A stretch of 38,881 nucleotides of DNA from Deltaproteobacteria bacterium (GTDB lineage Bacteria > Desulfobacterota > Desulfuromonadia > Desulfuromonadales > JAAYDE01), in NCBI GenBank assembly GCA_016934985.1, contig JAFGRU010000068.1, forward strand, positions 1 to 38,881, written 5' to 3'. Of this stretch, positions 1 through 8,571 are shown piece after piece. Position numbers and translations under genes: made by a program. Each line of letters opens with the position of its first letter. The first letter of the stretch is position 1. The notes below the pieces were generated by a model that saw nothing but the letters and a program-made list of their open reading frames with translations, searched no databases and was not told the origin of the DNA.

Positions 1-78
1 ATTACCTATTTTACTACAGAAGATGATGCTTTTGTTTATTTATTTCAGTATTTTAGGTTGTTTTTCTGTCTGCGAAAG

Positions 79-105
79 TTGAGTTAATAGTGTTTTGAGT
101 ACAAT
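79..105 (+). promoter_or_regulatory. Possible sigma-70 promoter for the rhomboid gene
   Basis: A TTGAGT element (79-84) is followed after 15 bases by TACAAT (100-105), a five-of-six match to the -10 consensus. It sits about 100 bases before the rhomboid start. The short spacer weakens the call. The rest of 1-205 shows no gene. Confidence 0.3.
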
Positions 106-205
106 GAAAACCTGCAGAATTACTTTCTTTAGTGAAAAAATCCGGCGGTTCTTCCCAATGGCGAGAGAGATACTCGCGTGAACCAGGCTTCTGTAAGGAG
201 ATTGA

Positions 206-943
206 ATGTTTATACCTATTGGCGACAGTCCCAACCCTCCATCCCGTCCATATGTCACCATTGCCTTGATCGCTCTGAATGTGGCGGTCTTCATCCTGAT
301 TACTATGCCGCTGAGCCGTATTCGCCCCGATTTTAACGATCCCGTTCTTGTGGAATATGTCCGTAATCTCGGCGCTCATATGGATGTGAGATATCTTTTG
401 CAGAACGTCAGCGCCTATGATCTGATCATTTTCAAGTATGGTTTCCGCCCTTCCTCACCGTCCCTGGTAGCCCTCTTGACCAGTCTTTTCCTGCATGGTG
501 GTTTTGCCCACCTGGCGGGGAACATGCTGTTTCTGTGGATTTTCGGAGACAATGTCGAATATCGCCTGGGCCGACTCGGTTTTCTTCTGACCTATCTGGC
601 GGGCGGTATTTGCGCCACCTTGTTTTTTGCCCTTTTTGCCCCCGGTTCCTCCATACCCCTGGTTGGTGCATCCGGTGCGATTTCCGCAATTCTCGGCTCT
701 TACTTTATCTGGTTTCCCCACAACCAGGTTAAGGTCTTCATCTTCCTTTTTCCGATTTTGATGACGACGGTCCTGATTCCGGCCAAAATAGTCCTTGGCT
801 TCTATCTGCTGGTTGACAACCTTCTGCCCTTTCTTCTGACAGCCGGGCAGGGAACCGGTGTGGCCCACGGGGCACATATCGGTGGTTTTCTCGCCGGGCT
901 GGCTCTGGCTTACGGCCTTAACAGGTATTCCGGATCCCGCTAG
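206..943 (+). CDS. Rhomboid family intramembrane serine protease
   Basis: This 245-residue polytopic protein should cleave membrane proteins within or next to their transmembrane segments in the inner membrane. The rhomboid fold is clear. HGGFAHLAGNMLFLWIFGDN (97-116) is the conserved loop-1/TM2 region. GASGA places the nucleophile at Ser156, and AHIGG places the partner histidine at about residue 224, so the dyad is intact. About six membrane segments are visible and there is no extra soluble domain. The ATG has a good ribosome site, AAGGAG, six bases upstream. It appears to be a single-gene unit. Substrates cannot be inferred from the sequence. Confidence 0.93.
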   Translation: MFIPIGDSPNPPSRPYVTIALIALNVAVFILITMPLSRIRPDFNDPVLVEYVRNLGAHMDVRYLLQNVSAYDLIIFKYGFRPSSPSLVALLTSLFLHGGFAHLAGNMLFLWIFGDNVEYRLGRLGFLLTYLAGGICATLFFALFAPGSSIPLVGASGAISAILGSYFIWFPHNQVKVFIFLFPILMTTVLIPAKIVLGFYLLVDNLLPFLLTAGQGTGVAHGAHIGGFLAGLALAYGLNRYSGSR

Positions 944-1337
944 CGCTGGTAGCGGGGGAAGGTCCTGAGTAAATGGAATCATCAGCCATCACCACGCAAG
1001 GTGAATATTTACTTTTTCGCAGTAGATTTATTCCTGAGTCCGACAGGTTTTTTTGAGTCTTGACCCCGCCTGACCAATCATATATGTTTTGGCCATGAAA
1101 TAACGTCCTTCCATATCTGCGTTCTAACGCGATCATAGGTTTTCAGCCTTTCTTTGGCGCAAGATCGCACTCCCGGTTTCCGACCGGTGGGAGCGTGGCG
1201 GTGTTGTGCCTCAAATTCTCTTCCAATTAGACAGTTGACGTGTTTTGTTCTTAGGATTTTTCCTGTGAAGGCCTGTCCCTTTTGCTTTTGCAGACCGGCG
1301 GATGCTGTCTTTTTTCCCAAAGCTGAAAGGAAACAAT
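944..1337 (+). other. Intergenic region without a convincing gene
   Basis: These 394 bases hold one copy of a dispersed repeat (1012-1047) and a small GC hairpin with arms CCGGT (1173-1177) and ACCGG (1183-1187). Short open frames lack a ribosome site and look non-coding. No clear promoter for the downstream methyltransferase was found. Confidence 0.5.
1012..1047 (+). repeat. Dispersed intergenic repeat, copy 1
   Basis: A 36-base segment beginning CTTTTTCGCAGTA and ending GTCCGACAGG. It matches 23651-23686 at about 30 of 36 positions, and the last ten bases are identical. Both copies lie in non-coding DNA upstream of a gene. The preceding GAATATTTACT can pair loosely with AGTAGATTTATTC inside the repeat. 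Confidence 0.7.
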
Positions 1338-2186
1338 ATGTTTAAGCAACTTAGGAGCATGGACGTATGCCCGGCGCTTTTTGAATGCTACAGTGCTGAA
1401 ACATTGTGGAACGATTCGCACATTTCCCAAAAGATGCTCGAACTTCACCTCAATCCCGATGTGGAGCCAGCTTCCCGCAATCGGGTCTTTATCGAGAAAT
1501 CCGCAGCATGGATGAGTTCCCGGTTTAACCTCGGAGGTGGTTTTCGGGTGGCCGATTTCGGTTGCGGTCCGGGATTATACACAACCCGGTTCTCTGAGCA
1601 GGGGGCTGCCGTAACCGGCATCGATTTTTCGGAACGGTCTATCGCTTATGCTGAAGAGCAGGCGCGGTCCAATGGCCTCGATATCGCTTATCATCGGCAC
1701 AACTATCTTGATTTTTCCATCGATCAAAAATTCGACCTGATCACCTTGATATATTGTGATCTATGCCCTTTGAGCCCGCAGCAGCGAAAGAGGTTATTCA
1801 AGGTGTTTAATCGACATCTTGAAGACAATGGGTTGGTGTTCCTGGACGTTTTCTCCCTGAATGCGTTCAAGAAACGGTCGGAGCTTGCAACCTGGGGCTA
1901 TCGCCTGATGGAGGGTTTCTGGTCGGAAAAGTCCTATTACGGTTTCCTTAAAACCATCAAATACGAAAAGGAGAAGGTAATCCTGGATAAATACACCATC
2001 GTTGAGGAGAACAGAACATGGGAAGTTTATAACTGGCTGCAGTATTACAGCCGCCAGGCCCTTGCCGGGGAACTGGCTGCAAACGGCTTTCAAGTGGTGG
2101 AATATTATTCAGATGTTGCGGGAAAGCCTTTCCACGAGGATGCTGACGAGATTGCTGTGGTCGCCCAAAAGATTCCAGAATATTAA
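1338..2186 (+). CDS. Class I SAM-dependent methyltransferase
   Basis: A 282-residue protein with a Rossmann-type methyltransferase core. Motif I, DFGCGPG, lies at 73-79. The acidic motif II (GIDFSERS) follows and probably binds the SAM ribose. The roughly 65 residues before the core and the C-terminal portion are not ones I can tie to a named subfamily, so the substrate is unknown. The ATG at 1338 is chosen over an upstream in-frame ATG at 1302 because AAAGGA lies about six bases before it. An alpha/beta hydrolase gene starts 14 bases after the stop, so the two are probably cotranscribed and may act on related small molecules. That functional link is inference. Confidence 0.85.
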   Translation: MFKQLRSMDVCPALFECYSAETLWNDSHISQKMLELHLNPDVEPASRNRVFIEKSAAWMSSRFNLGGGFRVADFGCGPGLYTTRFSEQGAAVTGIDFSERSIAYAEEQARSNGLDIAYHRHNYLDFSIDQKFDLITLIYCDLCPLSPQQRKRLFKVFNRHLEDNGLVFLDVFSLNAFKKRSELATWGYRLMEGFWSEKSYYGFLKTIKYEKEKVILDKYTIVEENRTWEVYNWLQYYSRQALAGELAANGFQVVEYYSDVAGKPFHEDADEIAVVAQKIPEY

Positions 2187-2200
2187 GGAGATTTACGCAT

Positions 2201-2950
2201 ATGTCATATTTCAACTACAAATCATTCCGTTTATTTTTTCGGGAGCAGGGAAATGGACCTCTTTTGATCATTTTGCCGGGCAATACGGCATCTTCAGTCT
2301 GGCACCAGGGAGAACTGGACTGCTTCAGCCGGCGCTATCACGTGGCTGTTCTGGATTTTCTGGGGACAGGAGAGTCGGACCGGCTGGAATCCTGGCCGGA
2401 TGACTGGTGGTATGAAGGTGCCTGTCAGGCTAAAGCTCTTGTCGACCATTTAGGGGAGAAACGCTGCATCGTTATGGGCACGAGCGGCGGGGCGGCGGCC
2501 GCTTTGTTGATGGCCATTCATTTCCCGCAATATGTTTCGGCTGTTGTCGCGGACAGTTGCGTTGAAAAATTTGCGCCCCAATCCTTGCGGGAAGAAGTTG
2601 AAAGCCGCCATCAACTTCTTCCTGAGCAGAAAAGTTTTTGGGAAAAAGCTCACGGTCAGGATTGGAAAGGGGTTGTGGATGCTGACAGCAGGCTTCTTTT
2701 GCGCCTGGCTGACAAAGGCGGCGATTGCATCGGCGGTCGGCTCGGGGAGATTCAATGCCCTGTGCTTTTGACGGCCAGCCTGCAGGATTCATTGCTCCCG
2801 GATGCTGCTCAGCAGATCTGCCGCATGGGACAGCAGATACCTGACAGCAGAATTTTCCTTAACAATGCGGGTGATCATCCTTTGATGTGGAGCCGACCGA
2901 ATGATTTTCGCCAGGTCTCGGAATGGTTTATGTCAAGACCTGATTTTTGA
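2201..2950 (+). CDS. Alpha/beta hydrolase
   Basis: A 249-residue cytoplasmic protein without a signal peptide. The nucleophile elbow GTSGG puts the catalytic serine at residue 95. DHPLMWSRP near the C-terminus supplies the histidine (about 226), and an aspartate in LQDSLLP is the likely acid. LDFLGTGESDR (51-61) is a typical strand-loop of this fold. The pattern fits small esterase, lipase or C-C hydrolase members, but no substrate can be assigned. The ribosome site AAGGAG lies just after the stop of the upstream methyltransferase, supporting a two-gene operon. Confidence 0.88.
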   Translation: MSYFNYKSFRLFFREQGNGPLLIILPGNTASSVWHQGELDCFSRRYHVAVLDFLGTGESDRLESWPDDWWYEGACQAKALVDHLGEKRCIVMGTSGGAAAALLMAIHFPQYVSAVVADSCVEKFAPQSLREEVESRHQLLPEQKSFWEKAHGQDWKGVVDADSRLLLRLADKGGDCIGGRLGEIQCPVLLTASLQDSLLPDAAQQICRMGQQIPDSRIFLNNAGDHPLMWSRPNDFRQVSEWFMSRPDF

Positions 2951-2962
2951 AATTCAGCCACA

Positions 2963-2999
2963 GAAACAGGCCGGCCTGATGTCCGGGCAGGCTTGTTTC
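2963..2999 (+). terminator. Possible hairpin terminator between convergent genes
   Basis: An imperfect hairpin has outer arms GAAAC (2963-2967) and GTTTC (2995-2999) and inner arms GCCTG (2974-2978) and CAGGC (2988-2992). It starts 13 bases after the hydrolase stop. There is no strong T tract, so intrinsic termination is uncertain. Confidence 0.35.
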
Positions 3000-3147
3000 A
3001 GGCTGTTTGTTATTTTGGTTAAAGAAAAAGCGTGCTCAACCAAAGTATGGATATGGTGGTTGCCATCATGGGAACGGTTGTTATTTTCTGATATTCTCAC
3101 GCATGATGTTTTTCCTTTCCCACGCTGTTTTTCATCATGAATAAAAT

Positions 3148-3483
3148 TTATTCACCACGCAGCATGATCAGCAGCATTTTGAAACACTCGCCGGCGTGAA
3201 GCGAATGGGGAACATTGGCCGGCATGATCAGCATTTCCCCGGCGGCGACGCGCTGCATTTTCCCACCGATGGTGATTTCCGCCTGGCCGTCGAGAATGTT
3301 CACTACCGCGTCGAAGGGGGAGGTATGCTCGCTGAGTCCCTGCCCGGCGTCAAAGGAAAACAGTGTGATGTTGCCGATTTCCTTTTTCAGCAGGGTTTTG
3401 CTGACCACCGAACCGGCGGCATAGGCGACGTGCTTTTCAAGGTTGAAAGGTGTGCCTTTTGGGGTGGCCGGGTTGTCATTCAT
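3148..3483 (-). CDS. Cupin domain protein
   Basis: A 111-residue single-domain beta-barrel protein. Residues around GLSEHTSPFDAVVNILDG correspond to cupin motif 1, with His and the downstream Gly. AGEMLIMPANVPHSL is motif 2, with its conserved Pro and His. Such small cupins usually bind a divalent metal and may be enzymes or ligand sensors; no specific role is evident. The open frame extends further upstream, but the ATG at 3483 has a strong GGAGGG ribosome site and begins the conserved part. It follows the alkyltransferase-like gene by 31 bases on the same strand, so the two probably share a transcript. Confidence 0.88.
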   Translation of the reverse strand: MNDNPATPKGTPFNLEKHVAYAAGSVVSKTLLKKEIGNITLFSFDAGQGLSEHTSPFDAVVNILDGQAEITIGGKMQRVAAGEMLIMPANVPHSLHAGECFKMLLIMLRGE

Positions 3484-3514
3484 GATATTCCCTCCCTGAA
3501 ATATTCGGGCAGGC

Positions 3515-3862
3515 TCAGGGCCGCTTGTCCTGCCGCCATTGAAAGCGGGCCAGAGGAATGAACCCCCTGGCGTCAAAGGTGATTCCTTCATCTTCGAGCA
3601 TGGCCCGTTGGATGTGCTCGTAACCGGGTTCGTTCCGCGGACTGATGCCGCCCTTGGCGTTGACGACCCTGTGCCAGGGGATATCGTTTTCCCGCAGGGC
3701 GGCAAGGGCGTAACCGACCTGCCGTGCCCCGTGGGGCATGGCGAGCAGGTGAGCGATCTGGCCGTAGGTTGCGACTCGCCCCTCAGGGATAAGTCGGACG
3801 ATGCTGTAGATGCGTTCGTAGGTGGTGGCCATGATCAGGTCATTACTGGTAATCATCCCCAT
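3515..3862 (-). CDS. atl: Alkyltransferase-like protein (MGMT family, no acceptor cysteine)
   Basis: This 115-residue protein matches the DNA-binding domain of O6-alkylguanine-DNA alkyltransferases: IPEGRVATYGQIA, the helix-turn-helix GARQVGYALAAL with its arginine finger, and PWHRVVNAKG. The usual acceptor motif is PCHRV; here Trp replaces Cys, as in E. coli YbaZ. It should therefore bind O6-alkylguanine and flag it for nucleotide excision repair rather than remove the alkyl group. Neither candidate start (ATG 3862, or ATG 3832 beginning MATTYERIY) has a good ribosome site; the longer one is reported. A cupin gene follows by 31 bases. Confidence 0.88.
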   Translation of the reverse strand: MGMITSNDLIMATTYERIYSIVRLIPEGRVATYGQIAHLLAMPHGARQVGYALAALRENDIPWHRVVNAKGGISPRNEPGYEHIQRAMLEDEGITFDARGFIPLARFQWRQDKRP

Positions 3863-4050
3863 TTTAACAAAACAGAGAGGATGGAAAAGCCTCGGTTAAA
3901 TTAACTTGGTTTGCAGTTATTCAGCTTGCCGGCACAATGCCTTGAATCGTCCTTTCCAAGGGCCGTGTGAACCCATCCATGGGGCTTAGCTGCCCCCATC
4001 CGGCGGCAGATGCCCTTGCCATAGTCGATACGAGTCCTTGTGCTGAATAG

Positions 4051-4956
4051 TCACCCTGGTTTTTTGATTCTTTTTACGCGACTGTTGAGCTGTTTTTGCA
4101 CCACAAGTCCTAAAAGGATCAGGCCCAAGCCAGAAATGGTTGCCGCCGTGATGGTTTCGCCGACAAAAAAGTGAATAAAGATCAGGGAAAGCGGCGGAGA
4201 GAGGAAGATCAGGGTGCTGACCTTGGCGGTGTTTTCGGACAAGCGCAGAGCAGAAAGCCACAGGATGAAGGTGATACTCATTTCAAAGGCACCAACATAC
4301 CCCGCACCCAAAAGGCCTGGCCATGGAGGCGGATGCAAATCCCCGACAGCCAGCGAATAAATGGTTATGAAAATCGATCCACAGGCAAAACTCATAAACA
4401 GGGCGACAACCGGCGAGCGGCTGTCCCGGGTGTTGTATATCCAATAGAGAGCCCAGATGATGGTGCTGACCAGAGCCAGGAATACTCCAAAAGGGCTCGA
4501 AAAATTCAGTTCGAGCAATTGGCCCTGGGTGGAGATGACCACCACCCCGGAGTAGCCCAGCAACAGCCCGGTAATATCCCCGAGGCCGATGCGCTGGCCG
4601 AGAAGGGGAACGGAGAGAAGTGCCAGTGTGAGAGCCCAGGTATAGTTGATCGGTTGCGCCTGCTGGGCCGGCAGAAGATCGTAGGCTTTGAACAATACCA
4701 GGTAATAGAGAAACGGGTTAAGCAGGCCAAGCAAGAGAGAATGCCGCCACTCGCGGGAGGTGGAAGAGACTATCTCTTTGACCCTGCCTCTGGCTACAAC
4801 AACTGCACCCAGGACCAGAGTTGAAAACAAGCTGGCATAAAACAAGAGCCCTGCCGGGCTGAGGTAGCGCAGGGATATCTTGAAGGCCGAAGCCACGGTT
4901 GACCAGAGCAGAACGGTGGCGAGGCCGAAAATATAGGCTTTGTTTTGATTGGTCAT
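4051..4956 (-). CDS. EamA/DMT family transporter
   Basis: A 301-residue inner-membrane protein with about ten hydrophobic segments arranged as two tandem EamA repeats. The first begins AYIFGLATVLLWSTVASAFK; the second begins near SSPFGVFLALVSTIIWALYW. Pro and Gly residues characteristic of drug/metabolite transporters recur. Members export amino acids, nucleosides or other metabolites. The substrate here is unknown. The ATG at 4956 lacks a strong ribosome site. It lies 117 bases downstream of the membrane SAM-fold gene on the same strand and could share its transcript. A basic tail ends the protein. Confidence 0.88.
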   Translation of the reverse strand: MTNQNKAYIFGLATVLLWSTVASAFKISLRYLSPAGLLFYASLFSTLVLGAVVVARGRVKEIVSSTSREWRHSLLLGLLNPFLYYLVLFKAYDLLPAQQAQPINYTWALTLALLSVPLLGQRIGLGDITGLLLGYSGVVVISTQGQLLELNFSSPFGVFLALVSTIIWALYWIYNTRDSRSPVVALFMSFACGSIFITIYSLAVGDLHPPPWPGLLGAGYVGAFEMSITFILWLSALRLSENTAKVSTLIFLSPPLSLIFIHFFVGETITAATISGLGLILLGLVVQKQLNSRVKRIKKPG

Positions 4957-5073
4957 GTTCAGAACAGCTTGAATTTTTCAGCAATCGACGAAATGAGTCG
5001 CCCCAGATGGTCCCCTGATTTCCTGAGTGGTTTTCTTTCTATCCCGATTTTGAGGGAAATGCAAAGGAAAGCT

Positions 5074-7506
5074 TTAACCTGCTTTCTTTTGCTGTCCGGG
5101 GAAGGTGAGGCCTGCACCGATATAAAGTCCGACTGCACAAAGGATGACCACCCTGAAGCCGAAGTGGACGGCAAGAAGGGTTGCCAGGGCAGCGCTTATA
5201 ACTGAAGCACAGCCGTTGATGCCCCAGGCCCAGGGAACCAGCCGTTCGGCATGCTCGGCCAGTTCGGCCAGGGCCATGGGAAAGGGCATCCCCATGAAAA
5301 AGCCCAGGGGAGCAATGATGAAGACGGCACAGATTGCCCGGACGCCGACAGGAGAAGCCGTGAACGCTGAGAAAAACGCAGGCAGAGCGAAGGTATAAAG
5401 CAACGCCAGGACAATAATTCCTATAACGGCAATTAGTACGATACGGTGGCAGGGCCGGTTCCGGGCGAGTTTTGCCGACGCTTGACTGCCAATCCCGGCG
5501 AAAACCAGGAACGCGCTCAGGGTTGTGGTGATGGAAACGACAGGATGATAGAGAAAAAGGATGAATTTTTGGAGAAATGCAATCTCAATGAACAAAAAGG
5601 CCAGTCCGATGGCAAAGAAATAAGAGAAGACCCGCCACCTTGAAACGTTGCCAGAGGACCTGTCCTTGTCGCACCGGGAAAAAGCCAAAGGCAAAATGAT
5701 CAGAATCACACTGGTCAAGACGGCAAGCATCAGAGTGACGATGAGAACCATGTAGCCCCACTCCATAAGAGGCATGCCGCCTTTTTTACGCAGATGGAGA
5801 ATCTCCGGCAACAACGGCCATTTGAAAAAATGGTGGAAATAGGGCCGGCCATCGCTGGCGGGGCGCAGGTCGAACTTGTAGCGGTCAAAAAAGCCCTCGC
5901 GATCCGTTCCCAACAATGCCTTGGCGCCCTGGAAAAAATACGGCTCGGCCAAGAGGTTGTAGCGGTTGACCTGCTCCGGGGTGAGGGCCGGAGTATAAGC
6001 CAGGTCGAAAGAACGGGCCTGACAGAAATTTTCCACTGCTCGGATTTCTTCCGATGCGAAGGGGCCATTTTTGACGATCAGGGTGCCGGTCTGCCAACCG
6101 CGGATAAGAATCAGCCGATTTTCGGGGGACGGGATGCCGGATTCCTCCAGGGCCTTGATTGCAGTGACGAAAAGCTTCAGGATGTCCCTCGGCGGTATTT
6201 TGATCCAGCGGGTCAGAGCCAGGAAACCGCCTGGCTTAATGTGGGAGATGTAGGTCTTCAGTGCCTCGACGGTGTAGAGGTAGCTTTCGTTCAAGGCGTA
6301 AAGGCCCGAGGCTGAGGCGTTGAAAGCATCCACCAATGACAGCTGGATCAGATCGTAGCGTTCTTTGGATTGGGCAAGAAAGCCCCGGGCCTCGCCGATA
6401 TGGAGGCGAACCCCGGGCTGTTTAGTAAAATTCCCGGCAAAGCCGCTGAATTTTCCCCGGAGCATGTCCGCCAACTGGTGGTTAAGTTCGACGGCTTCAA
6501 TCTGTGGCACCTGATGAAACTGTGCCTGCAGGATGTCGGCACCGCCTCCGGCGCCGAGGATCAGGACTCGTTTGAGTTTCCGCAGGTGATACGGAAGAGC
6601 CGAGGTCATCCCGTCCAGGTAAGCCAGCTGTTTGAGGTCTTCTGGAAAGTGGGTTATGGCGGTCAGGTTATCGCCGTCGGTAAAAACCCCGAGCTGTGGC
6701 GGCGGCTCAACTGAGGCGTTGAGGCTCAACCCGGGGGCATGGCGAAAGGGGATATCGGTGCTTTCCACGACGCTGAGCAACCCCAGTGGGCCGGAGCGTT
6801 CTTCGATGATGCGGGTTCCGCCGATGCGCAGGGTATGGACCAGGCTTTTGTAAGGTGAAAGCCTGAGTGGCGGCCCCCATGCGCCCAGAAGCAGAATAAT
6901 CACGGCGGAGCCGACAGTCAGTCCCAACAGCAGGCGGTCTCTAATTTTTAATTCCCGGTAGCCGACCAGGGCAGCACCCACACCAAGAACCCCGATTGCG
7001 GTCAGGGCGTCGCGGGGAAAGACAAGAATGAGGAGAAAAACAATAGCCGGTCCTCCCAGCCCCGCCCCCAGGAGGTCCATGGCGTAGATGCGCGGGGCCT
7101 GGTCCCCGTATTGTCTGAAGGTCAGGCAGATGACTCCGGCGGCTAAGAAAAATGGCAAACTTAAGAGCAGAAAAATTGCCAGCAGATAAAATATCTGATG
7201 GCCGTCCCACAAGAGCTCTTCGGGGTTGAAAGGAACGGCCTGGGCGAAAAGAAAACAGACTGTCGTCCCCAAAGCGCAGAGCAATGTGGCCGTAATGAAA
7301 AGGCCCCGATAGCGGAGCAGAAGCCGATCCTGAAAAATAGCGATCAGGGTGCCGCTCATGCCGTAGCCGAGCAGCGCCAGGGAGATAATCATATAGGCGA
7401 AATGATGCCACTGGATGATGGAAAAAAGGCGCATGAGGAGGATTTCGTAGGCAAGGGCTGTGGCGGACAGAAGCATGACAGCGATGTATGGCGGGCGGGT
7501 GGTCAT
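5074..7506 (-). CDS. Polytopic membrane protein with spermidine-synthase-like domain
   Basis: An 810-residue three-part protein. Residues 1-215 contain about seven membrane segments. Residues ~220-585 are a soluble Rossmann region with GAGGGAD (318-324) and the acidic VELN (339-342), as in spermidine synthases. Residues ~590-805 contain about six or seven more segments. True spermidine synthases carry an acidic DxxDP-type catalytic motif; the matching place here reads LSLVDAF, so aminopropyl transfer is doubtful. Basic residues concentrate in the loops after TM2, TM4, TM6 and TM8, which predicts a cytoplasmic N-terminus and a periplasmic Rossmann domain. It starts 9 bases after the exported isoaspartyl methyltransferase gene, so the two are probably cotranscribed. 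Confidence 0.85.
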   Translation of the reverse strand: MTTRPPYIAVMLLSATALAYEILLMRLFSIIQWHHFAYMIISLALLGYGMSGTLIAIFQDRLLLRYRGLFITATLLCALGTTVCFLFAQAVPFNPEELLWDGHQIFYLLAIFLLLSLPFFLAAGVICLTFRQYGDQAPRIYAMDLLGAGLGGPAIVFLLILVFPRDALTAIGVLGVGAALVGYRELKIRDRLLLGLTVGSAVIILLLGAWGPPLRLSPYKSLVHTLRIGGTRIIEERSGPLGLLSVVESTDIPFRHAPGLSLNASVEPPPQLGVFTDGDNLTAITHFPEDLKQLAYLDGMTSALPYHLRKLKRVLILGAGGGADILQAQFHQVPQIEAVELNHQLADMLRGKFSGFAGNFTKQPGVRLHIGEARGFLAQSKERYDLIQLSLVDAFNASASGLYALNESYLYTVEALKTYISHIKPGGFLALTRWIKIPPRDILKLFVTAIKALEESGIPSPENRLILIRGWQTGTLIVKNGPFASEEIRAVENFCQARSFDLAYTPALTPEQVNRYNLLAEPYFFQGAKALLGTDREGFFDRYKFDLRPASDGRPYFHHFFKWPLLPEILHLRKKGGMPLMEWGYMVLIVTLMLAVLTSVILIILPLAFSRCDKDRSSGNVSRWRVFSYFFAIGLAFLFIEIAFLQKFILFLYHPVVSITTTLSAFLVFAGIGSQASAKLARNRPCHRIVLIAVIGIIVLALLYTFALPAFFSAFTASPVGVRAICAVFIIAPLGFFMGMPFPMALAELAEHAERLVPWAWGINGCASVISAALATLLAVHFGFRVVILCAVGLYIGAGLTFPGQQKKAG

Positions 7507-7515
7507 GATAGAAAG

Positions 7516-8298
7516 TCAATGCTTCCCGGTAAGGGGAACGAATCGGACGGGCAGGATCTGGCGTACCGTGGTTTTTTCCTCATCCTCTTTTGTGACCAGT
7601 AAAAGTTGTTGAGTCATGAAGGGTGTGCCGACAGGAATGACCATGATTCCGCCGCTTTTCAGCTGTTGGATCAGGGGCGGCGGAATGTGGCTGGCGGCCG
7701 CGGTAACGACGATGGCATCGAAGGGGGCTTCCTCCTTCCAGCCGTAATAGCCGTCGCCTATGCGTACCTGGACATTTTTGTACCCGAGCCGGGCGAGGCG
7801 TTCCCCGGCGTCCTCACCCAGGGGACGAATGATCTCGATAGTGAAGACTTCTGCCGCCAGTTCGGCTAGCACAGCCGCCTGATAGCCCGACCCGGTCCCC
7901 ACCTCGAGGACTTTGCCGGTCGGAGAAAGATTCAGCAGGTCGGTCATGACGGCAACGATATAGGGCTGGGAGATGGTCTGCCCGTGCCCGATGGGGAGCG
8001 GCCGATTCAGATAGGCCAAGGTTTTTTGCCTTGGGGGGACGAATTCGTGGCGGGGCACGGTGGCGATAGCCGCCATCACCCGAGGGTCGAGGATTTCCCG
8101 ATCAAGAAAGAACCGGGTTGATTTAACGTCCGCCTCAATCTCTTGAACCATCTTGCTGCGGGCCTCTCTAAAGTTGGCGGCGGCACAAGCCACACTGCTT
8201 CCCATGCTGCACAGAGGTGCAAAAAAGCCGATCAGGAAGATGGCCAGAAAAAATTTTTCCTTTGCGCCAAGTTGAAATCCTGGCTTTCTGAAAGACAT
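7516..8298 (-). CDS. pcm: Protein-L-isoaspartate O-methyltransferase with signal peptide
   Basis: A 260-residue PCMT-family enzyme that methylates isoaspartyl residues in damaged proteins using SAM. The family hallmarks are clear: PRHEFVPP, the QTISQPYIVA substrate loop, and SAM motif I EVGTGSGYQAA. Cytosolic Pcm is usually about 210 residues; here about 45 extra N-terminal residues include a basic stretch and a hydrophobic core (FFLAIFLIGFFAPLC), which looks like a signal peptide or anchor. The ATG at 8298 is preferred. An in-frame TTG at 8367 would be longer but has no ribosome site. The gene for the 810-residue SAM-fold membrane protein follows by 9 bases. Export implies a periplasmic role; the SAM source there is unclear. 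Confidence 0.9.
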   Translation of the reverse strand: MSFRKPGFQLGAKEKFFLAIFLIGFFAPLCSMGSSVACAAANFREARSKMVQEIEADVKSTRFFLDREILDPRVMAAIATVPRHEFVPPRQKTLAYLNRPLPIGHGQTISQPYIVAVMTDLLNLSPTGKVLEVGTGSGYQAAVLAELAAEVFTIEIIRPLGEDAGERLARLGYKNVQVRIGDGYYGWKEEAPFDAIVVTAAASHIPPPLIQQLKSGGIMVIPVGTPFMTQQLLLVTKEDEEKTTVRQILPVRFVPLTGKH

Positions 8299-8508
8299 TT
8301 CGGGCAACCCTTGGGTTGAGAGCGTTTTTTCTGAATTGGTCGCAGTCTGGTTCTTGCCTTTTTTCAATTATACGGCAGTCGCTTTGGAATCCAATTCGCC
8401 CCTTGTTTTTAAGGAGTTTTTTGTTGTCTTCAGCAGCGGCCCGGATAGAAGCGGGCTAAAAAATTCGCTGAGTTCCTTGACAAAACTCCCGCACACGATT
8501 AGCTAAAA

Positions 8509-8525
8509 CATTAACCACGTTAATG
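8509..8525. promoter_or_regulatory. Palindromic candidate operator upstream of the ABC operon
   Basis: A perfect six-base inverted repeat, CATTAA (8509-8514) and TTAATG (8520-8525), has a five-base centre. It sits 46 bases before the first permease start and just downstream of a consensus -35 hexamer TTGACA (8477-8482). The expected -10 is poor (TAGCTA at 8500-8505). It could bind a dimeric repressor; which one is not known. Confidence 0.4.
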
Positions 8526-8571
8526 AAAAGGCATTGGCGGCGCAAAATATTGCCGAGAAGGTACGCTTGAA

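Noticed and set aside
1252-1257. TAGGAT as the -10 box of the methyltransferase promoter
   Set aside because: The nearest -35-like TTGACG (1235-1240) is only 11 bases away, too close for sigma-70.
5074-7506. Calling the 810-residue protein spermidine synthase (speE) and linking it to the arginine decarboxylase as a polyamine pathway
   Set aside because: The acidic catalytic motif is not kept, the domain is predicted periplasmic, and the decarboxylase gene lies over 6 kb away in another unit.
8299-8367. Longer Pcm start at TTG 8367
   Set aside because: No ribosome site precedes it. ATG 8298 gives a compact signal peptide and has AAGGG upstream.
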